Source: Serpula lacrymans var. lacrymans S7.9
Taxonomy: Eukaryota > Basidiomycota > Agaricomycetes > Boletales > Serpulaceae
Reading direction: 5' to 3'
Assembly (NCBI RefSeq): GCF_000218685.1
Contig: NW_006763297.1
Coordinates: 1,020,249 to 1,084,248 of the forward strand
DNA length: 64,000 bases
Shown here: positions 1-10,602 of the stretch, piece by piece
How the letters are laid out: each line of letters begins with the position of its first letter
Numbering within the stretch: position 1 is the stretch's first letter
Translations under genes and position numbers: made by a program
The notes under the pieces: model-generated
What the model was told of the DNA's origin: nothing
Seen by the model: only the letters and a program-made list of their open reading frames with translations
The model's database searches: none

Positions 1-222
1 TATGTCCACATCTATCACTGCCATATCTCCTAACACTTTGGTAAGTCCTTTTTTGATCACATTGTGCCTGGATAGGCTTATAAACTTACTCCAATAGCCG
101 CTGCTGCTCTGCTGCACCATGCTTTTCACCCATCCAAAGGTATATTTGCCATATCTTACTTTGCTGCCCCACACTGACTACCTGGTCTTTGTCTTCTCAC
201 TGTCTAGTTCAGCGGGTTCATT

Positions 223-1661
223 ATGAAGGGCCCAAAACAATATTTCCATAGGTTTATGGACCCTCTTTTGAAGAAGGAGCTGCACCCCTTAAAGCCTACT
301 TACTGCACACTGGAGGATTTTCTTTCGGTAATTTTCCCTTTATCTCACATTTTTACAGGTCAATATGGGACAGAAGCCATGCTACACAATACGCTAATTT
401 TTTTTTATAGCGAAGGTTATTACAGCTCTGGGGATTCTTTCTGGACAACAACAAGTGGTTATCCAGACGTTACCAAACCGTGGAGTTCAGGAGCCGAGGA
501 GGAGTGTGCTACATTTCTCAACAACATTGTTTTGAAGGTCGACTCTGCATTACCAAGTGGTACAGCTGCTGCCTTGCGATGGTGGACTGCCGCCAACTCA
601 GTACATTCAGTAGAGGATGGTGGTGGCAGATGGCGTCCTGACTTGATCTTGATGAGCGCTAGCTCTGATAACCCCACCAACCCCAAAGCCCTTTTTCCAG
701 CAAATTGGAGGAGTGTCCATGCATTAGCTGAACTCAAGGACAGGGAGAAGAACTCGGTCCACCTTCACGAGCAGCTTTTTCAGCTAATGGGGTGGGCTTC
801 ATTCCTCAGAGCTGCATAGGATCACCGGCTCCATATCTTGGGCTTTGCTTTACGTGGAGCATCATTTACTCTCCTATACATAGATCAAGGTGGTTGTATC
901 ATAACATTCAGCATGCAGCTCATCATGATCTCGAGTCATTCTATTATATTATTCTAGCTATGTGTGTGTTACTGGAGCAGCCCTACCAATTTAAGGACGC
1001 AACATTCATAGAGCAAGAGGTCATCAGGAAATGGCTCAACCCTGAATTTGAAAACAAGTTTACTCGTGTTGATGTAGCTTATCATAAATTTACAATGTTT
1101 GGCAAGGCCAATAACCTCTGTAGTTTTCTCAACAGACATATTTCACACTAATTTGCATTTATAATCCCCTACCTTGAGCAACTGCACAGCACAATTTTCA
1201 ATTCAGCAATGTTTGTTCCTGAAAGATTTGTCAAACTTGGCCCTGCCCTCTTCTTTGTGTTGACTCCTACCACCCATACCTCAGTTTTGCAAATCCTCCG
1301 TGACACATTATGTGCTATACAAGGTAGCAAGAAGAAGTGGAGAAAATTGAGATAGCTATTTGCAAGGCTTAAAGGATTTGTATCTCACTTGGATCTCTTC
1401 CGCTCAAGTGACGATAAATTCAAGTTCCTTGCTCCCCCGCTTGTGATGTCGCATGTTGCAGGGGCCGGTAGTGGGGGGAGCATACCTAGGTATTCTGCAT
1501 CAGCCAAGCATTCTAAATCAACTTTGTCTGATCTTTTGGGGTCAACTTGTGCACGCACTCTGGCACTCAATGCTCTTAAGAGGAGAGAGAGCATTCTGAC
1601 TGCTTATATGTCTAGTCTCCCTGACTCTTGTAATCACAAACACCAATGTTGCGCTTCGTAA
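223..1661 (+). pseudogene. FunK1-type fungal protein kinase relic
   Basis: This looks like a decayed copy of the FunK1 family, protein kinases greatly expanded in Agaricomycetes and of unknown cellular role. The first block (223-819) has the N-terminal region leading to WRSVHALAELKDR and a following helix, which matches the usual pre-kinase segment. From about 812 the HRITGS-like piece and then HAAHHDLESFYYIILAMC (about 910-965) match the C-terminal lobe motif (RHDLESFFYVL in family members). The stretch to about 1330 continues as the C-terminal tail. The catalytic core with the glycine loop, VAIK lysine and HRD loop, several hundred bases in an intact gene, is absent between about 790 and 815. 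There are also frame changes and a stop near 1355. The family call rests on remembered motifs. No function is expected. Confidence 0.62.
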
Positions 1662-1822
1662 ACTGGTACTTGTAAAATGTTCTATTGTTTTTGTCCCTGT
1701 ACTACTGTATTTGTATTACTCTGTACTTCTATACTTCAAGCAGAACAAGAATTGATGCTTTTGACTATCACTGTATTGCCACAAATAGTAAGGTCTATTG
1801 ATAACACTTTCTTCACAGATTA
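1662..1822. other. AT-rich spacer without a gene
   Basis: This short spacer separates the kinase relic from the Plavaka relic. I see no ORF, RNA gene or clear element terminus in it. The left terminal repeat of the Plavaka element would be expected hereabouts but I could not define it. Confidence 0.4.
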
Positions 1823-4800
1823 TTGGTGAGCACCATGTCCATTCTAGACTTGCTTTCTACTAAATCCATACAAGTGCACATTATGTCCTTGCCTATACAT
1901 TGTGCAGCATTAGTCAACAAAGATGCTTCTCACATGTGTCCTGCTGAATGTGGAAAGTCATTCGCAACAGCTCATGCTGTTAATGCCCATCTTGGCTCTG
2001 CAAACAAATGTCTATGGTACCGCAAAGGAAAGCTACAAGCACTCACTATCCCACAGTCAGAAGAAGATCTTGAAAAAGCCAGTGGATTAGACATGTTGAT
2101 AGATGATGATGGGGAGGAGGAGACAACTGGAGACGTACTACAGGAGCTGCAAAAAGACCTATTTTCCTTTGTTCCCATCCAGCCTCCTAATATTATAGAA
2201 GATGAGTAGAACATAGCAGGCACATCCCTTCATCCAAACTCAATTGTCTTAGATGATGATGAGGATGAACGTATAGAGGTGGAACATCTCATTGCTGGCA
2301 AGGTCATAAGTATGGATGAGACTTTACATCAGAGGTGGAGAAGAGAATTTTTTAGAGCAGGTGGAGGTGGAGATAGAGGTGAAGACATAGAAATGGGTGA
2401 AGATCCAGATCCCAAGTTCTTTCCCTTTGTCTCAGAGATGGATTGGAGGGTAGCATACTGGGCAATTCAAGATGATATAGGGCATCAGTCATTTGATTGA
2501 CTGCTAAGTATTCCAGGTGTCAGTGATTTCACAATTTCTCTGTACTTTGCTCATACTTTTTCCCAGGTCAAGGAGAAGCTTGGCTTGTCATATCATAATA
2601 TACGTGCATCACACAAGATTGTCGACCACAACATACCAGCCAGGGCTGAATGGAAATCAACCATGATCTCTGTCCCGGATACTCCTGACAACACACACCT
2701 AATTCAGTACTGTGATGTATTGTCAGCTATCAGAACTCTCCTGGGAAATTCAGCCCATGCTGAAAATATAGTCTATCGTCCCAAAAAGATTTTTACAGAT
2801 GCAAGTAGAGATTCAAGGATATACCATGAGATGTGGACAGGGAAATGGTGGCATGCTATCCAGGTGAGCATGGCCTGTGTGAATCTTCTACATTGACTTA
2901 TACAATCTTTGACAAAACCCAGCTCACGCAATTCTCCGACTCTAAATCAGCTTATCCTGTCTATCTCACATTGAGAAACATACCCAGAGCCATAAGACGC
3001 AAGCCAAGCCAACATGCTTGCATTCTCATAGGATATCTGTCAGTCAATAAAGTTAGGGGATCTCAGCTTACAGCAAAGGCGAAGTCATCAAGAGTTCAGT
3101 GTTTATTCCATGAGTCTATGGGGGTCATACTAGAACCTTTGAAGAAGGCTGGCATTGAAGGGATGGACATTACTGGGGGTGATGGGGCTGTCAGGAGAGT
3201 TTATCCTGTTTTGGCTTGCTACATCGCAGATTATCCAGAACAATGTCTAGTGACATATACAAAGTACAGCACCTGTCCCAAATGCAAAAGGTGTTACAAT
3301 TGACATACCAGCACCTACTTACGCTTGCTTCACTTTTTGTACTTTTACTTTTCTTTTTTCCAAGTCACATGACTGATCATGTGACCACTTACCTTACTTT
3401 ACATTTTCGGACTTTTCATAGTCACATGCTAAACATCGGACTTTAAACTTTATTTACAACTGTACAGTACCTCATGTATTTTAGTATATATACAGGAGCA
3501 ATACATGGGGAAGGACTCAGCAAGTCCTCCTGTTGTTTACCCACAACTAACTTGGTCGCACCTTGAGGGGAAAATCCCTCCTTCTCACTACTCTCCTGCC
3601 TGTCTGTTGTTGTGTTCCAGTGCCCCTAGACTGTGTCTTGTTGGTGTTGTCACAAAAGGCCTGCTTCTGAGCTTTCAGAATCTACTCCTGGAGAGCCACG
3701 TACACAGAACTGGACAGAAGAAGTCATTCAGAATGCTAGAGCTAATACAGATTCCTTCAATCAATTTCAAGAGAGATGCAAGGATAATAATGTCTCTGGT
3801 GGTGTTTATGAGTTATTCTCGCTTAACTTCCCTTATTATGACATTCATTTATCTGTTTCCCCCGACATTCACCATCAACAATACCAAGGGAGTCTTCAAG
3901 CATATGGTGAACTGGTGCAAGGACCTTATGGATCCCAAGGAGCTTGACCAGCGCATTTCCTCCCTTCCTGTTTGCTATGGTGTTCGTCATTTCAAAAATA
4001 GGATTTATGCATTAGGCCAGATTGGTGGAAAGGAAAAAAAAGATATGGCCCGCATATTGCTAGGATGTTTGATTGGAAAAATTCCAAGGAGTGCTATACT
4101 TGTATACCGATCCCTCCTAGACTTCATCCAGATAGCACAGTATCCCACTCATGATGATACCACTCTGGGCTACCTTTCAGATGTTTTGGACACTTTCCAC
4201 AAACACAAAGGTATATTGGTACGACTCAACATAAGAGAACACCTGAACATCCCTAAATTCCACTCTCTCCTCCACTACTGCCAGTTCATCACATAGTTTG
4301 GAACCACCAACAGTTACAACACCGAGATGTTTGAGCGCTTCCATATTGACTTTGCAAAAAAAGGTTGGAGGGCTTCTAATATAAGAAATGAAGCACCACA
4401 AATGGTGACATGGCTTCTGCGTCGTGAAAAGGTGGTTGCTTTCCAGAGCTATCTGAAAACGACCATGGATAATGAAGAAGACAAATTCCCTCACTCCAAA
4501 TTCCAAGACCAAAAGCTTGTCATAGCAAAATACCCTAATAAATGTCAGCAAAGCATTTTGGATATCATGGAGAAGCATCAGTGTCCTGGATTTGAATCAG
4601 TACTCAAAGTCTTCCTTAACAGTAAACTAACTCACCCAAATACATGTCGTGAAACCAGATTACTACCCCTTCCATTTCAAAACCTCAATATCTTCTATGG
4701 CTTCAAATTCTGTTTAGATAACCTAGGCAACAATGTGGACCTGGAGAATGACCAGGTAGATTCTGTCAAAGCCAGGCCAAATGGAAAAAACAATCTATTG

Positions 4801-5290
4801 TTGCAGTTTGACACAGTGGTTGTGATAAATTCTCCTGATTGTGAGGCTACAGGCATAAAAGGTAATGTTTCTCTTACCCTATGACCACAAGCATGTCTAA
4901 TACTAATGACTGTATTTAAAGGACAAGAATTGGGAGATTGAGAGTAATATTTAAGCTACCTGAAACACTATACAGTTTCCATGCATCCCCAAATAATTGG
5001 CCAAAACATCATTTGGCATATGTATAGTGGTATAGCAACCTCAAATCCACAGTTGAAAAGGACCACTTAATATACTCTGTTAATAAGGTACCTCTAAACC
5101 CTGAAGGTTTTCCTCCAGGACAAATCATCCCTTTATCCAGTATTAGACAGGTTTATCAGCTTATCCCTGCTTTTGGTGGTTTCCACAATACATGTCCTCA
5201 TCATTGGACTCATAATAATGTTCTGGATGTTTGTCACAAATTTTATCTTAATAACTTTAGTAGCAAATATGCAAATCAAACATTATGGTA
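1823..5290 (+). pseudogene. Plavaka (CACTA-like) transposase, degenerate
   Basis: Plavaka transposases are DDE enzymes of the CACTA/EnSpm superfamily common in basidiomycetes. The reading starts with a C2H2-like finger (MCPAECGKSFATAHAVNAH, about 1933-1990), passes an acidic linker, then PKKIFTDASRDSRIYHEMWT (about 2780-2840), AYPVYLTLRNIPRAIRR (about 2955-3005), LACYIADYPEQCLV (about 3213-3253) and a CPKCKR cysteine pair at 3275. After an inserted LTR it resumes to TEMFERFHIDFAKKGWRASN (about 4324-4383) and a C-terminal tail ending near 5290. All blocks follow the family order. In-frame stops near 2207, 2498 and 4294, plus frame changes, show the copy is dead. The family's terminal inverted repeats and 2-3 bp target duplication were not found. 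Family assignment is by recall of conserved blocks. Confidence 0.8.
3292..3654 (+). mobile_element. Solo LTR inserted in the Plavaka transposase
   Basis: A 363-bp segment begins TGTTACAATTG and ends TGTTGTCACA, the TG...CA form of a long terminal repeat. It is flanked on both sides by the same five bases, AAAGG (3287-3291 and 3655-3659). It carries a TATATATA box near 3484. Removing it with one copy of the duplication restores an uninterrupted Plavaka frame across the CPKCKR site, so the borders are well supported. The motif CAGCAAGTCCTCCTGTT (3518-3534) recurs in the gypsy LTR at 6497-6902, so both probably come from related chromoviruses. A solo LTR arises by recombination between the two LTRs of a full element. 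Confidence 0.88.
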
Positions 5291-5472
5291 GTCATATATA
5301 GCATTTTAAATTTTGTGTCTATAATACTATTATTGCTTTTGTTGCTCCCATTGCTTTTATTGCTCATATAACACTATGGTCGCTATGATCGTACTATAGT
5401 TGCTCTTATAGTGCTATAAGTGCTATAGGTGCTATAATAGGCTTTATTTGCACATATGTACAAACCCCTCTG
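5291..5472. other. AT-rich low-complexity spacer
   Basis: This stretch holds irregular repeats of TGCTATA/GCTATAG (about 5395-5440) and TTGCT-rich runs. No gene is seen. It lies between the 3' end of the Plavaka relic and the 3' end of the opposed KDZ relic and may contain terminal sequences of either. Confidence 0.4.
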
Positions 5473-6496
5473 CTATATAGCAAAAGGCTTTTTCCTGATG
5501 TACTGAGTCTCTTCCAACTTCAAACCCACCAATAACCAAACAGTGGTTCCTTGGACCACTCCATTTCTTGTTTCCTGTTGCAATAAATGCAGCTGAACTT
5601 CTGCCCTGCTGGGTAATTTTGCTATAAAGTCTTCATATATATCCATGGCATCTTCTTTATGCAGCTGGTTTTGCTGTGCCTTTTTTCCCTGGGCAATCCA
5701 AGCCTCTATGTCCTCAGAGCCTGCAGTGGAACTGATCTTTTTGGATGCCAGCTTGCTTGATTGCAAGCCTTGTTGAACCTTTTTGAACTTCTTACAAAGT
5801 GTCAGGACTAGGCATGCACTTAATCATGAATATGTGTTAGTTATCGAAGCCCAGGACCTACTTATGTGTATAAGTTTCTTCCAATTAGAATCACTCATGT
5901 GATTGTCCAATATTTCTTGCCTATATGACTTGCTTATAGCCCGGGTGCTTGAAGAGACTTTATTGAGGGGAGCCCAAAGTGTTTCTCACCATCAACCTGC
6001 CCAGCCCCAAAGATAAAGTTAGAAGCAGATGTCTTGGTGTCCATGCACATGAAATGATTCAATGCCCTTGTAAATGGATACACCCCTGGGGATCTGAGGA
6101 TACAGACCCTCAAAGACCCTCTTTAAGAGGTGTTGACTGTATTGGCACATTATACTGTAGAGGACTATGACTGAGTCAATCCCAGCCAATGAGGACAAGG
6201 CCTGACACAGGGAATAGTCCTTGTTTATTTGGCTATGAAGAGTGAGCAATTGCCACAATCACAAATTTGTGGGCAACTCACAGTTCACCTTTCTGAAAAT
6301 CCACTACGGCACCTGGGCAAAATACTTGATGCTAGGTGCAGGCAGTAGCACCAATCCCAGTAGCATTAAGGTGCTGCTGGTCTTTGTTTGCTAGGTTTAC
6401 AGCTCTGTAGTCATTACAAGTAGACCCCACTTTATTTTCTTTGGCAATTTTGAGGTGCTCCATGTATGATTAATTTGCTGTCAAGAATGTTGTGCC
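5473..6496 (-). pseudogene. KDZ transposase, 3' half, degenerate
   Basis: KDZ (Kyakuja-Dileera-Zisupton) transposases are large DDE-type enzymes widespread in basidiomycete genomes. Read on the minus strand from about 6496, the segment shows GSTCNDYRAVNLANKD, TGIGATACTQH with a VVDFQKGE block, then NKDYSLCQALSS, VLYSIMCQYSQHLLKRV, ESFHVHGHQDICF (ending near 6019), GAGQVDGE, SYRQEILDNHMSDSNWKK, TLCKKFKKVQ and the C-terminal TTVWLLVGLKLEETQYIR tail stopping at 5473. The order agrees with intact family members. Several frame shifts and in-frame stops disable it. The N-terminal half is missing because a gypsy LTR abuts the break at 6497. No intact copy is seen elsewhere in the window. Confidence 0.8.
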
Positions 6497-6902
6497 TGTA
6501 ACAACCAAAGTTTTTATACTCTGGTGCACATAGTAATCAGTAAAGAGGATAATAGGAGGAGTGGGTAAACCCCTTAGTGTTAGAAACAAGTTTGTTATAG
6601 GTAAATAACAGGAGGACTTGCTGAAAGTCTCCTTGATCTATTGGGGTTTATATACATCTATAGACTATTTGTACATATGTACTATACAGTTGATAAAGGC
6701 AGTGGCTGAGGATATCATAGGGAGTAGCCCTTGTGACCAGCTTCACTGCATGAGAGACTTATATAAAGAAGGGCAGCGCAGTGCGAGAAAAGGTAGTCTG
6801 AACAAAAGGAAAGTGCCGCATGATGCAACTGTTGTGAAAGCTCAGAAAGAAAGCTGGAGTGGAAAATGAAAATTCAAGGTCCAAAAATTGTGTATTGTAA
6901 CC
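6497..6902 (-). mobile_element. 3' LTR of a Ty3/gypsy chromovirus
   Basis: On the minus strand this segment follows a polypurine tract (AAGGGGGGTAGGG, complement of about 6901-6913) that closes the chromodomain-coding region, so it is in the position of a 3' LTR. It starts near GTTACAATACAC and ends with GGTTGTTACA at 6497. It has a TATATAAACCCC promoter-like box (complement of about 6645-6656). The internal motif CAGCAAGTCCTCCTGTT is shared with the solo LTR at 3292-3654. The first base of the expected TGTTAC start appears mutated. The outer edge lies exactly where the KDZ reading breaks off. Confidence 0.7.
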
Positions 6903-7266
6903 CTACCCCCCTTCTAAGGTTTGACTGCCAGGCAAGACCAAGTACCAGAGGTAGTAGTTAAATTTTTGGGTATAGGTTGAAAAAGGGAATTAAAAAAGTT
7001 TGAATCCATGTGTTTAAGCTTTCTAGGAGCCAAGGGATTCTTCAGAATAAAATTCTCAAATAGCATGGTGGGAATTGTCCAAATGGGCTTCTGGTTCCCA
7101 TATTCTGTCCTTGTCTCCATAGCCCTTCCATTGGACTAGGAACTCTAATTTTCCATGCTTCAAGCGTGCATCCACTACTTGTTTGACCTCAAACTCTTTT
7201 TCACTTTCCTGGGTAACTACAACTGATCCAAGCTAGTGTACATGCTGTCTGGGAAGCGTCCCTTTA

Positions 7267-7486
7267 CAGTGACTCCAAAAACCCTTTCCATGTTGACTCT
7301 GGGTATCATGCATGAAGCATACCATCAAACAGCTTGAGAATTGCACTTAGCTTTGGTGGAATTATAAATAGTACAAACTCTTGGCTATAAAATGACCCCA
7401 TAGGTCATGTGATTTGGTTCACATGCTATAGAGATATGGCTGATTTAAAATAACAACACCATAGAAAGGGTTTTTTCACTTTTAAA
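7267..7486 (+). repeat. Left terminal inverted repeat of the Tc1 element
   Basis: About 220 bp matching the reverse complement of 8620-8839 with only scattered substitutions. Unusually long for Tc1/mariner, where 30-100 bp is more common. Confidence 0.9.
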
Positions 7487-8619
7487 CTAATGACTAGAAC
7501 CTTAGTTAAAACATTAAATATTTGCCAATATGTGTTAGTACAAACAAAGATATATATACAAATAGTATGTATGAGCTTGAAAAATTCACACACTTCTGAT
7601 TCTCAACCACCATCATGGTCAAATCCCTTCCTTTTACTCAAAAAGGCTCTGTCCTTTTATTGCTTGATGTTGACTACTCTGGTGAAGCCATTGCCAAGCA
7701 GACTGGTGTAAGCCCTTCTATTATATCCAAACTTTGCTCCAAAGAGCATTCTACCCTACCTAAAGCTATTAAAGGTCATCTTTCCAAGCTTTCCCCTATC
7801 AATATTTGACATGCCCAACATCTTATTACCTCTGGAAAAGCTGAAAATGCTGTTAAAATGACCAAAGACCTTACCAGCATCATCAACTAGCCCCTTTCAT
7901 CCAATACTGTTTGCCTTCATTTGAAGAAATCTGCTATAAAGGATGTGGTGAAGTCCAAACATCCCCTTCTCTCTACTAGGTATTACAAAGCTTGTTTGGA
8001 TTTTTCCTATGCTCACAAGTATTGGACTCTGGAGGACTAAAAAAAAGTAATATGGTATGTTGAGACTAAAATTAATCGCATAGGGTCAGATAAGCATGAA
8101 AAAGGGTAGGTAAGGGGCTTAGTGATAGGCTGGTAGATGGAATCCTCGAGTTTGGTTCCTTAATGATGTGGGGCTGCTTGACTTAAAAAGTGGTTAGATT
8201 TGCTACCAAGATTGATGGTAAAATGTATGAGGACCTTTACCTTCAAATTCTTAAGGATAAGCTCCAGAAAACCCTAGAGTATTAGTCTCAATCCTTCTAA
8301 AAGTATCTTTCAGCAGGATAATTACCCCAAGCATACCTGCAGGAAGGTCAAGGACTGGCTACAGGAACAAGCATTCAACACCATGGTTTAGCCTGCACAG
8401 TTCTGACCTAAATTCTACTGAACATCTCAAGAGGAGGCTTGTAGGGTATAAAAACCCCCCCAATATGATTCATGAATTGTGGGAAATGACTTTAATGGAG
8501 TAGATACCAGTTGAGGAATGTCAGAAGTCAATTAAAAATATGCCTAGAACAATTTAGGCAGTGTTTAGGGCAAAAGTAGGCTATACTAAGTACTGATAAT
8601 AACCAAATACACTCTTCAA

Positions 8620-8839
8620 TTCAAAAGTGAAAAGACCCTTTCCATGGTGTTGCTGTTTTAAATCAACCATATCTCTATAGCATGTGAACCAAATCACATG
8701 ACCTATGGGGCCATTTTATAGCCAAGAGTATGTACTATTTATAATTTCACCAAAGCTAAGTGCAATTCTCAAGCTGTTTGATGGTATGCTTCATGCATGA
8801 CACCCAGAGTCAACATGGAAAGGGTTTTTGAGGTCACTG
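8620..8839 (-). repeat. Right terminal inverted repeat of the Tc1 element
   Basis: Inverted partner of 7267-7486. The outermost bases read CAGTGACCTCAAAAACCC on the minus strand, against CAGTGACTCCAAAAACCC at the left end. Confidence 0.9.
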
Positions 8840-9075
8840 TATAAGGTTTTACATGGCTAATGTTGACCTTGGGTACTACCTTCGTTCATTTTGGGCTCTA
8901 CTGCATTGGGTTTAACTTCCTTAATCTGGTAAGGCCCAATCCACTTTTTGGTCAGTTTTCTAGATTGCTGATCTTTTAATTTTAAGTGGTCAGTATCTAA
9001 CCAGACCAGGTTGCTAACCTTGTAGGTAGGTGCCTTAGAGTGTCTACACTCTGCCCTGTTCTTCATCTGCTCTGC

Positions 9076-9721
9076 AGTTGGTGTTTAACAAGTTGCTGGA
9101 AGTACTGGAAGTATTGGAGAATGCTGGACACACTTTGTTGAAGTACATTGGTTTGGATAAGAAGCTGGCTATTTTTTTGTACGCTAGCATTACAGGCCTC
9201 ACAACAAGGCACCTTGGAGAACATTTTCAGCATGCAAGCGACGCTATCTCAAGGTAAGTGCTTTATTTTACATGATTATACCTAGGCGCTGTTTACAATG
9301 ATAGATACTTCAAGGAAATACTTGTTGCTTTCTCCTCGGCCCCCATCTACCCAGCATATGTCTGCCTTTCAACGGAGGACAATCCTACACCACCTGAAAT
9401 CCTCCCCAACCCCAAATTCTATTTGTTTTTCTCCAACACTCTCGGTGCAATAGACGGTACACACATTGTATGCTATGCACTATTGGTTGAACACAAAAAC
9501 TCACATGATTGAAAGGAAAAATCTCACAAAACTGCTTGGCATGCTGCTCTTTCAATCTGTGTTTCCTTTATGTACTGGTGGGCTGGGAGGGTTCTCCATA
9601 TGATGCCACACTCTTTAACAATGCACACCGGCACGACTTGCGCACTCCAGAAGGGAAGTATTATCTAGTGGATGCTGGATTTGGATCTTGCAACCAGCTT
9701 CTTGTTCCTTACCATTGTCGA
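9076..9721 (+). pseudogene. PIF/Harbinger transposase, 5' and central part
   Basis: Harbinger transposases (DDE_Tnp_4 fold) cut and paste DNA with a partner Myb/SANT-like protein. The reading runs NKLLEVLEVLENAG, DKKLAIFLYASITGLTTRHL, FQHASDAISR to about 9255. A likely 55-bp intron follows (GTAAGTGC...GATAG), then YFKEILVAFSSAPIYPAYV, TLGAIDGTHI (about 9445-9470, the first catalytic Asp block), GWEGSPYDATLFNNA (second Asp, about 9582) and EGKYYLVDAGFGSCNQLLVP (to about 9710). A frame change occurs between 9480 and 9570, where the reading is broken by a stop. The rest of the protein continues at about 11590 after a foreign 1.87-kb stretch. The start of the protein is lost at the junction with the gypsy relic. 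Confidence 0.78.
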
Positions 9722-10155
9722 TGATGAGAACTGCTGTTAGAAAACCACACACAAAAACAAACTAACACACAATCCTCCCAGATTCCACAGAACTTGTTTA
9801 TGGGCTTTGCCTCCTAGAACAGTGGAGTGGTCTGGTTGTTTGTGGGGTGGTACGTATAAAGATCCTTCAAAGTAAAACCCAGAGGTGTATGAGTGTGGGT
9901 TTTGAGGAGGAGGGATAGTTGAATTTATAGAAGATAGGGGCTTAGTGACGAGTATAGATGAGCACTACCTTGCTAATTGTAGCACAAGGTAGGTTTAAGA
10001 ACAACGAGGATGACGAGGTGACGAGGTTCCCAGTGATAGCAGGCTCCTGATGCACAAACTGTAGTGCTCAGAAGGACTCTAATCGAAAGGGATAACAATG
10101 ACTTCAAAAGTGGGAAGTGACGATGACAGCAATTAACAGTGGTAGCAGTGGGAAG
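9722..10155. other. Unassigned part of the insertion in Harbinger
   Basis: This lies between the broken Harbinger reading and the LTR-like segment. It has no long ORF on either strand and no family match I recognise. It could be internal or leader sequence of the same element as the LTR-like segment, or the LTR may extend to about 9737 (TGTTAGAAAACC on the plus strand). I found no matching short duplications to settle this. Confidence 0.35.
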
Positions 10156-10547
10156 TGTTGTGACCACACTGGATCACAAGTAGCAGAGAGTAGTGAACTT
10201 GAGATTAGAGAAGAAGTCTGGATTGGAGTTCTTGTTGTTTTTACAAGGTAAAATACAGGGGTTTATATAGTGAAATAAAAGTAGGCTATGCACAGTATAG
10301 CTGTGCAAAAAGAATGAGAAAGAACATGAAGGAAGGAATATATGCTGACGAATCCTGCATAGGTAGTACAGGATAAGATTGTCAAAAAAGGAAGAGAAAG
10401 GGATAGAACAATGAATGCTGTGAGTAATGTCACAGGTTTGTACAGCCATAAAGTAAAGTCCAATAGCAAAAAGAGAGCAGGAAAATCATGATGTCATGGG
10501 AAGATGCAGTAAAAAAAAGGCAAGGCAAAACACTATCAGTATCAACA
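10156..10547 (-). mobile_element. Candidate LTR (minus orientation)
   Basis: Read on the minus strand the segment begins TGTTGATACTGATAGTG, has a TATATAAACCCC box (complement of about 10258-10269) about 280 bases in, and ends GTGGTCACAACA. These are the TG...CA ends and promoter layout of an LTR. The flanking five bases do not match each other (GGAAG on the left, CAGTT on the right), so the borders or the solo-LTR reading may be wrong. No gag or pol coding sequence is attached. Confidence 0.4.
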
Positions 10548-10602
10548 CAGTTCCTTTATTGTCAGTCAGGCATTCTAAAAAATATGTGTCCATAAAAATG
10601 AT

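Larger units (their letters stand above)
7267..8839 (+). mobile_element. Tc1/mariner element with 220-bp terminal inverted repeats
   Basis: The 1,573-bp element begins CAGTGACTCCAAAAACCC and ends with the inverted match, flanked by TA on each side (7265-7266 and 8840-8841), the target duplication of the IS630-Tc1-mariner superfamily. The internal region (about 7615-8597, plus strand) is a degraded transposase. It shows a helix-turn-helix N-terminus (YSGEAIAKQTGVSPSIIS), SYAHKYWTLED-KKVIW before the first catalytic motif, LYLQILKDKLQKTLEY, FQQDN-PKHTCRKVK-like sequence and a C-terminus ending GYTKY. Several stops and frame shifts are present, and the first catalytic Asp motif reads YVETK rather than SDETK. 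The copy is non-autonomous. The termini remain well matched (roughly 95% by eye), so the insertion is not ancient. Confidence 0.9.
6903..9075 (-). pseudogene. Ty3/gypsy chromovirus: integrase C-terminus and chromodomain, split by Tc1
   Basis: Two minus-strand pieces belong together. The first (9066 to about 8857) reads APTYKVSNLVWLDTDHLKL, then RKLTKKWIGPYQIKEVKPNA, the GPF/Y-type end of a gypsy integrase. The second (about 7230 to 6905) reads EFEVKQVVDARLKHGKLEFL, VQWKGYGDKDRIWEPEAHL and a following helix, a chromodomain of the kind that targets chromoviruses to heterochromatin, ending at the polypurine tract. A Tc1 element (7267-8839) sits between them at a TA dinucleotide. Gag, protease, reverse transcriptase, RNase H and most of integrase are missing, and the left part abuts a Harbinger fragment at about 9076. 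In-frame stops show the copy is inactive. Confidence 0.8.

Noticed and set aside
5395..5440. TGCTATA-type tandem repeat as a CRISPR-like or regulatory array
   Set aside because: The units are irregular, short and AT-rich, and the genome is eukaryotic; simple low complexity explains it.
9737..10547. A single 0.8-kb LTR spanning TGTTAGAAAACC to ATCAACA
   Set aside because: The ends are TG/CA-like but flanking bases are not direct repeats, so only the better supported 10156-10547 part was listed, at low confidence.
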